Below, piece after piece: positions 33,691 through 45,400 of a stretch of DNA of 64,000 nucleotides; position 1 is the stretch's first letter; each line of letters begins with the position of its first letter. Location of the stretch: assembly GCA_023055355.1 (NCBI GenBank), contig JALJCS010000001.1, forward strand, positions 108,702,881 to 108,766,880, given 5' to 3'. The position numbers were made by a program, and so were the translations under genes. The notes under the pieces were generated by a model. It was not told the DNA's origin, did no database searches, and saw only the letters and a list, made by a program, of their open reading frames with translations. Origin of the DNA: Agelaius tricolor. Taxonomy: Eukaryota > Chordata > Aves > Passeriformes > Icteridae.

Positions 33691-36600
33691 GAAAAGGAAG
33701 AGTGCTGCCCACAAGCCTGCTCTCACTGCAGCTCAGAGTCATCACTAAGAAGTGAAGCAGAGGCACAAATGGATGCAGCTGTGTGTGCCAGTCCTTGCCA
33801 GAGCACCTGAAGAGAGTTTCAGAGAGGTACAAGTACGAAGGACATGGTCAGAGCAGCACCTTGAGCATGTCCAGAGAAAATGTCTGAGAAAGTACCTGGG
33901 GAAAAATGTAGATTGGAAAAGAAACCTGAATGGCAGAAGATTCTGAGCACGTTTCTGCAGCCTGGTGCCCCTGGCTGGTGCCATTCCACGTGTGTGCTGA
34001 GCCAGCCTGGGAGGAGAGCCTGAGCTTGCCCCTCAGCTGATGCTGCTGTGCTCAGCTGGCTGAGCTCCAGCTGCCTCCGAGCCCTGCAGAGCAGCCTGTC
34101 CGCATCTGATCAAAGGCATGTCTACACAGCCTCTGAGGTGATTCTGATTCTTTTTTTTTTAATTGGTTTTATTTTAAACCCTGCTCTGTTCAGAGCAGGA
34201 AAAAAACCACAAAGCAAAACACACATACCTTGTAAATAAATTAGAATATCTCAAGCAATTGACACCACCATCTTCTCTAACCGAGGCAGCCCACTTGGAC
34301 TGTGCATTTGATAGTCATGCATTTGATGGCTGAGACAGAAGAGGCAATATTATTTTAATTTTCTAAAAGATCTAATAGAATTTGATCTATTTTCTAGGGA
34401 ATCCAAATGGCAGTAGGCCATATAAAAAAGAGAGGGAAATGGTCACTTCAGCCCATACTTCTAAATCAAAAACAAGCAAAGAAAAAAAAATGCATGAGGT
34501 CAACCAAGAACTAACACCTGAGTCCAGGAAATTGTCAGACGAAGCAACTGCAGTTCATATTGCAGTTCATATGGATCCCTTTCTGTTTGCTAGGACTACT
34601 AGGCACAATGGAAATATGAACAGGGAATTTGTGCCCATTTCCTGCCCCAGAAAGAGGGAAAATAGAAGGGTGTAACAACAGCATAAGCAACAAGATGCTG
34701 AAAGCAACCTGAAAGAGCCAGGGAGTATGTGTCTAAACTCCAAGTAAAACTTTTTTTCTGTAGTTGCTATTGTCTCTATAAATGTGTGATAAAGGCAAAA
34801 CCTCACGTTATGCTCCTTAAAAAACGTAACACAGTTCATTCTGTCAAGAAGTGAGTTTTCTGTAACTACAGTAGTTGATTGTTTTATTCTGTGAATATTT
34901 CCAAAAAGCACACACAAACACACATAAACTCTCTATAAATTGCACTGAATTTTTATGTACACATGGACATTCCAGTTGACCCATCAATACACATATGTTG
35001 AATTTTATCTGTTTTCTTGTTATTTATTGCACAGTCATAAAAATGAGAGGCCAAAACAATGTAGATGTATTTAGGATGCTGTCCTGTTTCAGTTGAGTTG
35101 AAGTGGGTATCTTTGATGTTTTCCAGTGCTCTTTCCTCCCACATGAAAATCCCATCTGCTGGCATCAGATGAGTAACTGGAAATCTCAGCCTGTCTTTAA
35201 GAATCAGGATTCTAGGCTTTAAGGCTGCAAGCGTGTCCTCAGGACATGACACAAAAAAATTGAAAGATCCAAAGGCAATTAAAAAAGGACATGACAATCA
35301 TAATTTTTTAAGACCCTGAAGTTTTGAAGCCATGATTTTGGGTGACTAAATTGGCAGGCCTGGAATGCATTGACTTGCATTGGGCAAGCCATTGCCCATG
35401 ACATCAGCACCTCCTCTCCTGGGTTGGATGTGTCTCTCCTGCCCACAAGGTGCTGGTGATACATCTCTACCAAGTCAATTTTCTGGAATTTTCTGAGTCA
35501 CCCCACTCTTATTAAAGAGAAAAATATTTTTAGACATTTAACAGGATCAAACAAATGGTGCTACTCTGTTTCAGATTCTCAATATGCTCTAAAATCTTTG
35601 ATCCTTCAGTTTTACAACACCCTTTTATATATGGAAGTGGGATGTAAGGTAGCACAGAATTTTGGATCATTTAACTTGCCAAGGTATGGAATATAGCTAG
35701 AAAAGCTATATATGTAATAAGTATAATTTATGTATAAATGTAAGCTATAAATATAAGGAGCCATCTGTAAGGTATCATTTCAGAGCTAAGCACAGGTAAC
35801 AGAATGAGTGTTTAATCCTTTTATTCAGTTGTGACAGACCTATGTGCTGTGCGTGTGATTTCCCAGAATTAGTACATTAAATGATTTAAAAACAATAAAG
35901 ACACTAAAGAAATACAAATAAGACAAAATAGCTAAGTATCACCCAAGAAAAATTAGGTGATAATTACACCTGGTTTAATAAAGCACATTCTAATTGAACT
36001 GAGATGAACATAAAGATAAGTTGAATTTTCTTGCTGAAGTGGGGCTGCATTTAAAAATAATTCTCAAAATGTTAAGATCTACTCCTTATCTTCATTTCAG
36101 AGTTAACAAGCATGAAATCTGTCTAACAGGCTAAAATGTGTAAAAGAATGCTATGAAAAATTGCAATCAGCTGTCACATTTGCCTGTTTTATGTCTTCAT
36201 TGTTCACTATCTGTGGACATTTATTCAAGCCAAGTGTTGGTATGAATGTTGGTTTTCATTTAACCAAGAAAATCACTAGGATCATATAACTATCTAAGCA
36301 CTTGTTGCAAAGATTGGTAGATGAAATGGATCTCCAATATATTTGTGAATATAATGTAGCCTTAGCTAAGGCTGTGAAAGCACAAGAAATTTCCATTTCC
36401 AAGGAACTCCTAGAAAATTGACATTTACTTTTCTCTGAATCAGAAGAAAAAAGAATTGCCATGACTGAAAAAAAAAATCATTGTATCACAATACTTTTAT
36501 TTCTGTGATAGACAGCAAATTACAGTTTGAAAATAAAAGTAGCTTGGAAAAAACACCTCCTCCCCCCTTAGCTTCGCTTCCAAAAATGTTGAAATGGAAT

Positions 36601-39600
36601 ATTTTGACCTTCTCATAATACTTCTTCCCAATTTCTTTCCCCAAAACAAAAGGTTGTGAAAATCAACATGCCTCAGAGAGCAGTTTTGGTTAGACAAAAT
36701 GGCATTTTCTAATGGAAAAAAAAGCATTCCATTGAAAAAAAAAATTAACCAGCTCTAGTAATAACTCTGGATTTCACACTCTGGGCTAAATTTGCAACCC
36801 TTTGCCCTCTGCAATGAACTGGAACACTTGAGAAGTAAGGAACTAATCTGGGGAAAGAAGCACCCTCCCAGTATAATTTGGAGACTGTGGAGGGGGGCTA
36901 CTGGAATGGAGTTGCACAGGCAGATCCATTCTGCTGCTCTATGGGTTCCCATGGTGCTTGCTCCCACTAGTCCAATTACAGTATCAGAGACAGATTTGTA
37001 AGAGTCGAGTTTTTTTTTCTTTTCTGAGGAAATAGCTTCATTTTGTTTTGTTTCTTGCTGTTCTTGGCATGAAATTCATGTTTTATTGGTATGAAATACA
37101 AGTCTGTTTTGACACTTGCAGAGACAACGCAGACAGAGTGAAACATCTTTCTAGCTATAAACTGAAGTTTGTATGCCTTGTAAATAGCTTTTTATTGCTC
37201 ATATAGTATAAAAGAAAAAAAAAAGAAAATTTGTTACAAACACAGATAAGTTATCTGTGTCTTGCTGTGTGCTTTCCTCTTTCTTTCAAAATAGGAACCT
37301 GGTTCATCAAGAGCATCTGATCCTTCCACGTACTTCAGCACATGAAGCAATAAGCAAGTCCCTGAAATCTGAGTGCATCTGAGTACATCTTCACTGCATA
37401 GCTGTGAAACTTTGCCTCCCATTAGGCTTGGTAGAAAGTTGCTTCTCCACAAGCAAGCTGTAGTGACACGATGGTCTTGGTGCCTCTTTGGTCTGTAGTG
37501 GCTAAGAAATGCTGGACTAATAAGAAGAGTCTGCAGGTTTGGTCTGTGCTGTTGGAAAGCCATTGGCCCTACTTTAAGTTGCTTTTGATCTACCATAAGA
37601 GCTAAAGTCTACGGGACTGAAGCCAGCACATTTTTGTCTCGGAAGAGGCACAGATCTCTTATCTGTGTGTTGCTCCCATACCTAATACAGCATAAATGCA
37701 ACTTTCATTCTATAAGGACTTGAGGCTAAAGCAGGCAGGAAACAATGTTTTCTCTCTCTCAAAACTTTTAAAGGCTTTTTTTTTCTCAGTAAGTCTGTAC
37801 CTCATTAAGATGACTCAAAAGCCTTTAAGCTCCTTTCTTCTTCTTTGAGAGTGAAAATTTTGCACCCAAGACACAGGAGAGGTAGAGACCTCAAGAAGGA
37901 CCAAACTGCTACATCTGTACCCAAAAGTAGAGCAGTGCTGGGCACTCTCAAGATCTGTGGCACTTTCTTGTCCAGGTACACTCTGTTGCATGCTCCCATC
38001 CCTTGGAGCAGGGTCTGAGGCACCTGGGCTGTGACCCATGCTGACTCCTGAACTGTGCTAGTAAGTGGGGCTAAAACTGTGCCAGGAAACGTTCTAGCAG
38101 TTTAATGACATGACCCTGTTCCAGCATCCAAGTCCATGGCAGTGACACTATGATTTTATCAGTATCATCATGCTGGATCAGACTAAGAAGTTGCTCTAAA
38201 GTCTTGCATGTGAGCACTCCATCCCCTGACTGTTTGAGCTTTTGCTCTAAGTCGTATTTTAGGACTATTGATAACATCAAGTGTCCCAGAGTTATAACAG
38301 GATGACACTTTGTGTTGTGCCATCCTGAGGGCTCCACATACAACCAGCTATCATTGTTTAGGATAATGGGAGGCTGAATTTTACCTAGACAATGGAACAC
38401 CTTGTATGAGTAACGTGGGATGGAGTGGAAAACCAGGTGGCTATGTGCAATCAGCTCAGGTTTGCTCCAGCCCTGCTGAACCCAGATAGCTTACTGCGAT
38501 GTAATTAAAGTATTGTGGCAGCACACTCGTCCTGGGAGAGCTTTTGAACTTGGTATTTGTGCATTTGTGAAAAGTAGTCATCAAACACAAGCTTTTAATA
38601 GCATTTCTTCAAAGTCAGGACTCTGGAAATGCTCATTTTAATTGTGAAACTCAAACAGAAGACTGCAGAAATTCACACTTCACCCACATATCATGGATTT
38701 ACTTTCTTTCTCATCAAAAGGGTATGAGAGAGTTGTGTTCTCCTTTCAGAAGATTGTAGGATAGCTTTTCCTCCTTGCCCCTGTGCAAGACAATGAAACT
38801 TATCTTTGCCTGTGACAGGGAATACTTCTGAAAATGCCATCTGGTGCTCTTGGCCTTTTTAGTTCTTATTCAAGTATATCCTGATGACATTTTCTGGCAT
38901 CTTTCTGAGGCTTTTCTGCTACTCTGCCAAATGTGTTTTTGTACATTTCAATACTCTCTCCCACAGATGTAGTGATTAGCCTCAAGCATCTTTCTCTAAG
39001 ACTTTAACATAATTTCAGAAAGGTGAGTGGGACCTTTCTTCTGTGTGACCTAGCTGACTTCCTTACTGCTAAATATTTAATTTATAAGGGCATCCATTGT
39101 TCTATGGTGCTGCAGGTCTGCCACTGAGCTCCCTGAGAACTCAATGTTCACCTAACTTTATGTTTTTCATACATGCTATCCCTCTCTGGTCTATGGGTGG
39201 TTTAGAATCACCTGTCTCATGAAAAATGAGTTACATGTTCCCTAGTCTTCAGGAGATGTATAGCCACACCATTGGTCACTTCTCTCTCTCCATAGCATGT
39301 AGAGAAGACCAGTATTTTAAAGGTTTATCAGTCTGAAGGCTGATGTGGAGTGGATTGCCAAACTGTTTATTGCCCTTAAAGCACAGCTTCTCCCGGTACA
39401 TTTTGGATTGCAGCCTGAAACAAAAACAGCCAGTCGGCAATAATAAGAATGTGTATACACATTATCTACCCATATGTTAATATCTTTTGTTTGCACAACT
39501 CATCAGATTATTGTCTGATGGGTTTAGAGTCTAAAATTATCTCTTAGAACACTGTTTGTGCCTGCTCAAGCATGTAAACCTGAATCAACAATCTGAGGTG

Positions 39601-41539
39601 CAGGCAATGCTAGTAAAAATTGTACTTTGCTGGATGTCAGTGATTCACTTCCCAAATATGAAGCATGATAAACTGAGAGGAAAAATAAGTAAAATACCTC
39701 TCAAGGGGGAGCTGCATTTAAGAAGAGACAGCTTGGCACCAACACTAAATAGTTGATATATGGAAGTGAGGCAGAGCTGTACCTCAGACACCCATGCTGG
39801 ATTTAGCTCTTTCAGTGCCTTTATTGTATGGACATTTCCCAGCATTTCAGTGGGATATCACATCTCTCCAGAGCCTTTAGTAAAACATCTTGGCCTTCAA
39901 CTGCAACTTCAACTTCATGGATTACTCTTCCAGCACCAAGGATTGACTCCATTGACTCAGGAGTGAGCAGCTCTTTACTGCAGTAGTGCTTCTCAGTGGC
40001 ATAAGTGAGAAGGAGATTCACTTCTGTCATCACCAAGGACATGTTTATGCCTAATATAAACTGGTAGAGATGTAATTAGATTGACTTAAAACCAGTCTAC
40101 TTAAATCACTGAAAAATTCTTTAAGCAGCAAAGAATGTCTGAAACCTCAGTTATTTCAATTTATTTTAATTGTCACTACAGTATAAATGAGGTTGAAAAC
40201 CTGTTACTGGTATTTCTCTTTTGTGGTACACTAGGATAGAAGTACTGCAGTGTGACTGCTTCCTTCCTCAGAAAGTTCTTCTAACTTTTCTGGGAAAGGA
40301 CATCTATGTAACACACAGCCCCGAGCCCTAAAAACCTGGAATACAAAGCTTCTGATGTAAAATAAGAGATGGGAATGTGGGATCAGAGATTTCCTTAGCT
40401 GTTCTTGATGCCTCCTTTATATTAAGCAATCTTGGTCTTACTCCATCCCACTCACTCTTTCCTACACACACCCCTGCTATATGGTTTTGCTCCCTTCTAC
40501 CAGCCTTCAAGAGAGAAAGGCCCAGGCTCCAAGAGCAAAATCACACGAGCAACATTATTTGAGTTTTAAAAATATCTGGCCTTTACATCTGGATATGATT
40601 TTATTATCAGAGGAATAGGTCTGATTTGTTTGAAACCTCCTGGGAAAGGCCACATACAGGACTTTCTGTTATGTTGCAACAAGACCATTGTATTTTGAGT
40701 CACACAGGGCAAATGCACTCCTCCATGACCCAAGACTACCTCTGAAAGTTAATTGTATTTGTTTACCATTCATGCATGATTGTGTTCCTTTTCAATGGAC
40801 AGGCTTTTGCTTCCTGGAAAGCACTTTTGATTTCCAGGGATCTACAAGAAATTGTTCTTTCCCCAGGCAATGCTGACATCCCAACACTTCTTCGTCTGAC
40901 TTCTCTGAGCATCATTTTGTGTGTTTTTCCCAAGTGCACCAGAGGGCTCAACCCTGTATTCCCAGACACCCAAACTAGTACTGAATCACTGATGTTCTAG
41001 ATATTCAGAGTATGCAAGAGGGGACTCAAAGCAAAAGGTCAATCTCTACTGAACTTTCTCCCTCCTTATTAGGATTTTAGCAAAATCTAAGACCATACTG
41101 TATTTCTGCCTTCCCTCCTTTTCTAGTCTTCACTGCTTTGAGTCTTTGTCCTACTCACCTTGATGCTTCCTCTTCACTCTGCTTTTCTGATTCTGGAGGT
41201 TCCCTCTGTTGATATTTTTCTATTTCTGTCTGTTGTTTTTGTCTCTTGTTTCTTCAATTTTTCTAACTCATCCTTACCTTTTAGTTCTTTTACCTCTCTT
41301 TCATGCTCTCTCTCTCATTTTGCTTTTTTTAAAGCCAGGACAGTTTTGTGTTCTTCCTTGTTTACAGTCATCTTGTTTTATTCACCCTCTTCTTACTAGT
41401 TTCTTCATTTTGCTGTGTCTACTGTGGTTGCTAGAGGTTGTGATGAATATGCAGCTAGAAACTGTCCCAGTTTAAAGAAATTTCCAATATAAATAGAAAA
41501 GAAAGACAAAAAAACCAGTTGGAAATAAAGGAAAACTTG
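33691..41539. other. long non-coding stretch, no gene recognised
   Basis: About 7.8 kb with no supported gene. It contains a 12-bp tandem duplication (TGCAGTTCATAT twice, 34549-34572), the palindromic GATA element at 37240, a stop-to-stop minus-strand frame at 38071-38490 of unknown meaning, and a non-coding exon-like segment at 38967-39022. A faint CR1-like word (GAGCATGTCCAGAGAA) at about 33865 is too short to call. Confidence 0.5.
37240..37260. promoter_or_regulatory. palindromic GATA-type site
   Basis: ACACAGATAA (37240-37249), one G, then TTATCTGTGT (37251-37260) form a perfect 10-bp inverted repeat. Each arm carries a consensus GATA-factor site (AGATAA) in opposite orientation. Such close inverted GATA sites can bind both GATA zinc fingers. 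Role here is inferred from motif only. Confidence 0.35.
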
Positions 41540-41675
41540 TTATCTCCATTTTACTGAGGGAAAACTGTGGCAATAAAAAGATAAATAATATTTTTTAGGT
41601 CACACAGAAAGCCTGTGGCTGAACTAGGAGGAAATGCCAAGCCTCCCAGATTTCATTCAGCGTCTTACTCATAAT
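41540..41675 (+). mobile_element. MIR SINE fragment
   Basis: TTATCTCCATTTTACTGAGG followed by GAAAACTGTGGCAATAAAAA matches the MIR core block 'ttatccccattttacagatgaggaaactgaggca'. TTAGGTCACACAGAAAGCCT then matches 'aaggtcacacagctagtaag', followed by TGGCTGAACTAGGA and a diverged 3' end. This is the clearest MIR in the window. Confidence 0.8.
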
Positions 41676-42329
41676 TTCTTGCTGATTTTTGCAAGAGTGT
41701 CTGCAGTGTAATGATTTGCAGTGTGATAATAATGGCACTGTCCACAAAAGTGCAGACTTCCTGCACTACTATGGGTTTTCAAGCTTACCATAAAACTTGT
41801 TGATTACTTGGCATATACAGCATTACAGACTAAGAATTATTTTAAGAAAAACAGGATGTTTTCTTCCAGGACAAATCCACATCTTATTGCAAAAGTCCAC
41901 CAGACAACCAACCCTATAAGTTCTGACATCTGTGTTTAACCTGGAGGTTCTTTGAGGAAATTTGTAGTCATCCAGTTTTCCTAAGTTTAAGTCAGCTCCA
42001 TTAAGAGGAACGCTGGACCACATTCTAATATAACCACAGAATTCACCCCAGTCCACGTCCAAAATCTTTACTTTATTTGAATTAGGTGTCATTATTAACA
42101 ACTCCTGATTGTTCTGTGACCAGTGCTAATTGCAGGATCAGCTGACACTTGCAGAGAATTAAACAGACTGTACAAATACAGCCACACAGCACACCACAAA
42201 TGTGCTTTAAACATATTTATGCCTCTGAGGGGATTTCAGGATTAATGTAACTGCTGTGCAGTTGCCTCAGTAGATGTGATGTGATAAATTGATATAGTTG
42301 GCTCCTTGGTGCTGCAGGGAGGCAGAGGG
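41676..42329. other. non-coding sequence, no gene recognised
   Basis: Nothing supported. A minus-strand frame at 41823-42101 is open for about 90 codons without a recognisable domain or convincing splice sites. Confidence 0.5.
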
Positions 42330-42491
42330 ATGGGAAGTGAAAGCAAAGTGCAGCCTGCTGAGGCTGCCCCACTGATGGAGGAGCTTCTCAGATATCTCAG
42401 AGAAGCCAATGCTCGCATCTATTCAAACCGAAAACCAGCAAATGAGTGCACTGACAGTAAAATAAAACCCAAACCCACCAGCACCTCCTGA
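42330..42491 (+). CDS. candidate small ORF, 53 residues, unknown
   Basis: An ATG in good Kozak context (G at -3, G at +4) opens 53 codons ending in TGA-TGA. The peptide begins MGSESKVQPAEAAPLMEE, has an amphipathic, helix-like LMEELLRYLREANARIY segment and a basic, Pro/Thr-rich tail (KIKPKPTSTS). A plausible splice acceptor (CTTGGTGCTGCAG, ending 42317) lies 13 nt upstream. It has no signal peptide or membrane segment. I do not recognise it. It is short enough to be chance; the helix-like segment and ATG context are the only points in favour. Confidence 0.22.
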   Translation: MGSESKVQPAEAAPLMEELLRYLREANARIYSNRKPANECTDSKIKPKPTSTS

Positions 42492-45400
42492 TGAAGACAG
42501 AGAGGTGCCAGAGTGAAGATGAGAACTGTGTCAAATTCACATCTCACAAACATTGATGTAAATACAGAGTAACTCCAGTGAAATCTATGAAATGGGTCTG
42601 AAATGGGCTAGAGGAGCATATTTACAGCATGTAAATTTAGACACTGACTCAAATCCCAAATTTATGAAGCAACAGGCTTCATCTAGAGTTTGGAGGTACC
42701 ACAGAGAGAATCAGATAAACCCCAGGCAAACTCATGCTATAAATTACTCTAGAACCTGTCTGTCTCTCTGTTAGTGGTAAAGAGACAGTTTGGGGAAACA
42801 GAATGGTCATGTTGATGTATAAATTAGATGTGCAAAATTTGGCAGAGAGAAAATGCCCTGGAGTATCCATATGTGGATACGAAACCCTTGGGTGTCACTG
42901 TTATATGCCAGATACCCTCAAGACTGTAATCTGCTCCCAGGCCTTTACTATTGTTAGACAATCTTCTCTTTCAGTATAAAATTTTGCCCCTTCCATGTTC
43001 TTGATATTCTCACTGACACATTACAGCATGCTTGATTTGGAAAAATACTTGTTGTAGATCCCATGATTAAAAGATTTGAGGCATCCTCCATGGCTCCAGA
43101 TGGATATCTGGGATAAATGTTGTGCTGCTTGGCACTCTCTGATTGTACAGAGATTACAGTGGTGCACCTGCAAGGGCAGACTTTTAAAAATTCTCCAGCT
43201 CATATCAGCTTTCTGACTCATACTCTTGCATGCAAAGCCAAAGATGGGTGCCTTCACAGGAGCGTGGGCACTGGAGTGGAGCAGGACACTAGTCCTGTGA
43301 CTGAGCACACTGCTCCCTGCCACCCAGACAGGCCATCCATCCAGCTTGATGCACCAGCTAGAAGCACCTCTAGCTTCTTCGAGGCAAAGTTAAGCAGTAA
43401 AAGTGCAGGTGACCCACCTGCAAACACCTGGCTTCCCCTGAAATGCCTGAGCTGGGTGATGGCCAACAGCACTGGGGCAATGGCAGCTTCTTCTATCAAC
43501 TCCCAACTTCAGTGACTGACTGGGAGAGGACCATTCAGGAAAACTGCTCCATGTGAACCCTTTAAGGTTAGTTACCAGTCCCTCACTGAGAGAGAAAGCC
43601 AACTGAAGCCATGTAGATGGGCTTAATATGTGCTCTCATGCTCAATTTGGCACAACGGCAGATGTGCCAGTGTTCCTTAGGGGCAGCAACACTGCATCAC
43701 CTGGACACACAGCCAGGATGCTGAGTTTGGGTCTGGGACAGGTTCACAGGCAGCACTGGGCTCCTTCCAGGTGCCTGCACCATTCCCTGTTCAAGACAGT
43801 GCCCTCATGGCTGTTGTTCCTGCAGGTGCTTGCACTGACAGGAGACCTCCCTTGCTATGCTTTTATCCTGCAGCTCCACAGGCAAACCTACCCATCCTGA
43901 CCTGGTTGGCAGGAGGCAGGATGGTGACAGCTTCATGATTTTGAAGAGATAAGAGAGTTTTTCTATTACTATACTGCCTGTTCTGCTTTGCCTTTGCAGC
44001 AGGGTGCTGTGCTTCCTGTAAGGTGGCCTGTGTCATCCTGACCTTCTGCAGCGATGGTTCATTCATCACCTTGCATCTGGAATTCAATTGTCTTGTCACT
44101 GACAGAGCTTTCTTTCCTCAACCCAGAGTGTATCCTTGTCAATCTCAGCAAGCTGGGTTTTTAAAGCTCGGGAAAAGTCCCTATTGGAGACAGCTCCTCA
44201 AACTGGTTGTCTTCCTCAACCTTGTTTACTCAGTTTCTGCTGCTGTTCTCTGCAGCTGAGGGCAAAGCTGGGGTGACAGCAGCTGCTGGAAGTGCACAGC
44301 CACACTGCTTGGGTGATACTGGTATGAAACTTCACTGTTTGAAGACAATCCCTCCATCAGCTCCCCAGCTCCCCTCTGGAGCCCTGGGGATGAGCCTCAT
44401 GGTGCAGAAACCTGTCAGTCCATGACAGCCTCAGGTACTGGAGTCAGCTATTCCAAAGGAACTTGACCTTGGTACAGGAAGAGAAAAATGTTGAGATTTT
44501 GGCCTCAACCTGTGAAAGGTAGTGATTTGGAGCAAAATTCTTCTCACCATCCCCTTGTACAAAACAGAAGGTCTCTCAGAGCTCTCTCATGCATTCTCTC
44601 ATGCACAGGGCCTAGCATGAATACACAGGGGCATAGAGACTCCACAGCTATAAACACAAAGTTTCAGGGAAAATTCCCCAACATGGAAATAAATATTCAA
44701 GTAGAAGTTGTCTGTCTGCTTAAACCAGGCTGGGACAGTGAAGCCAAACAATCTCTCAGCTCATTCATGTTCAGCCACCAACTCTTTGTCTGTATCTTTC
44801 TGGCCTGTGACTTTTGTAGCTGGGACCTCCATCTACTCTCCCATCCAAGGGCCAGGTTTTCTCTTATGAATCATCCATCTTCCTCAGGATGACACTTCCT
44901 CAGGTCTTCTGCAAGGCCTGCTCCTCCTTAGGCTGAAGTCTCAATCACACCAGTTTTGGAGAATGACACTTCCTTTAGCTCTCCTTTGGGCCAGGCAATG
45001 GTTGCTGAATCTTTTAATATTCTGCAAGTCCTGTACATCACCTCTATACCAGATGAAGGATGGGACAATATAAAGTCAAAAGCTGATTTTATTCTCTCAG
45101 TTTAAAAGCCTCCAGCTTACACCCGTAATGCTTGAATGCATACAGCATGATGGTGTGATACTTCTTATCAGTGCAGCGCCTAAAAACAATGGCAAAACAA
45201 ACTCTGGTCCCAAGCAGAAACTCCTGATAGCTGATGGCAGACTTGCAGTGGTGTAATGAGGCGTAGAATTTGCTCCAATGTGGTTTTAATACAACCAGAA
45301 AGACGCAGGCTATTTATTATGGGAATCATATAAACAAGTCATTCAAACAAAATCCTCCTGATTTTACAGCAGTCTAGACATGTAGCATATTGCGAAGCCA

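Noticed and set aside
33752..33946. Possible plus-strand CR1 fragment (GAGCATGTCCAGAGAA)
   Set aside because: Only about 16-20 bases match and the flanks do not follow the family.
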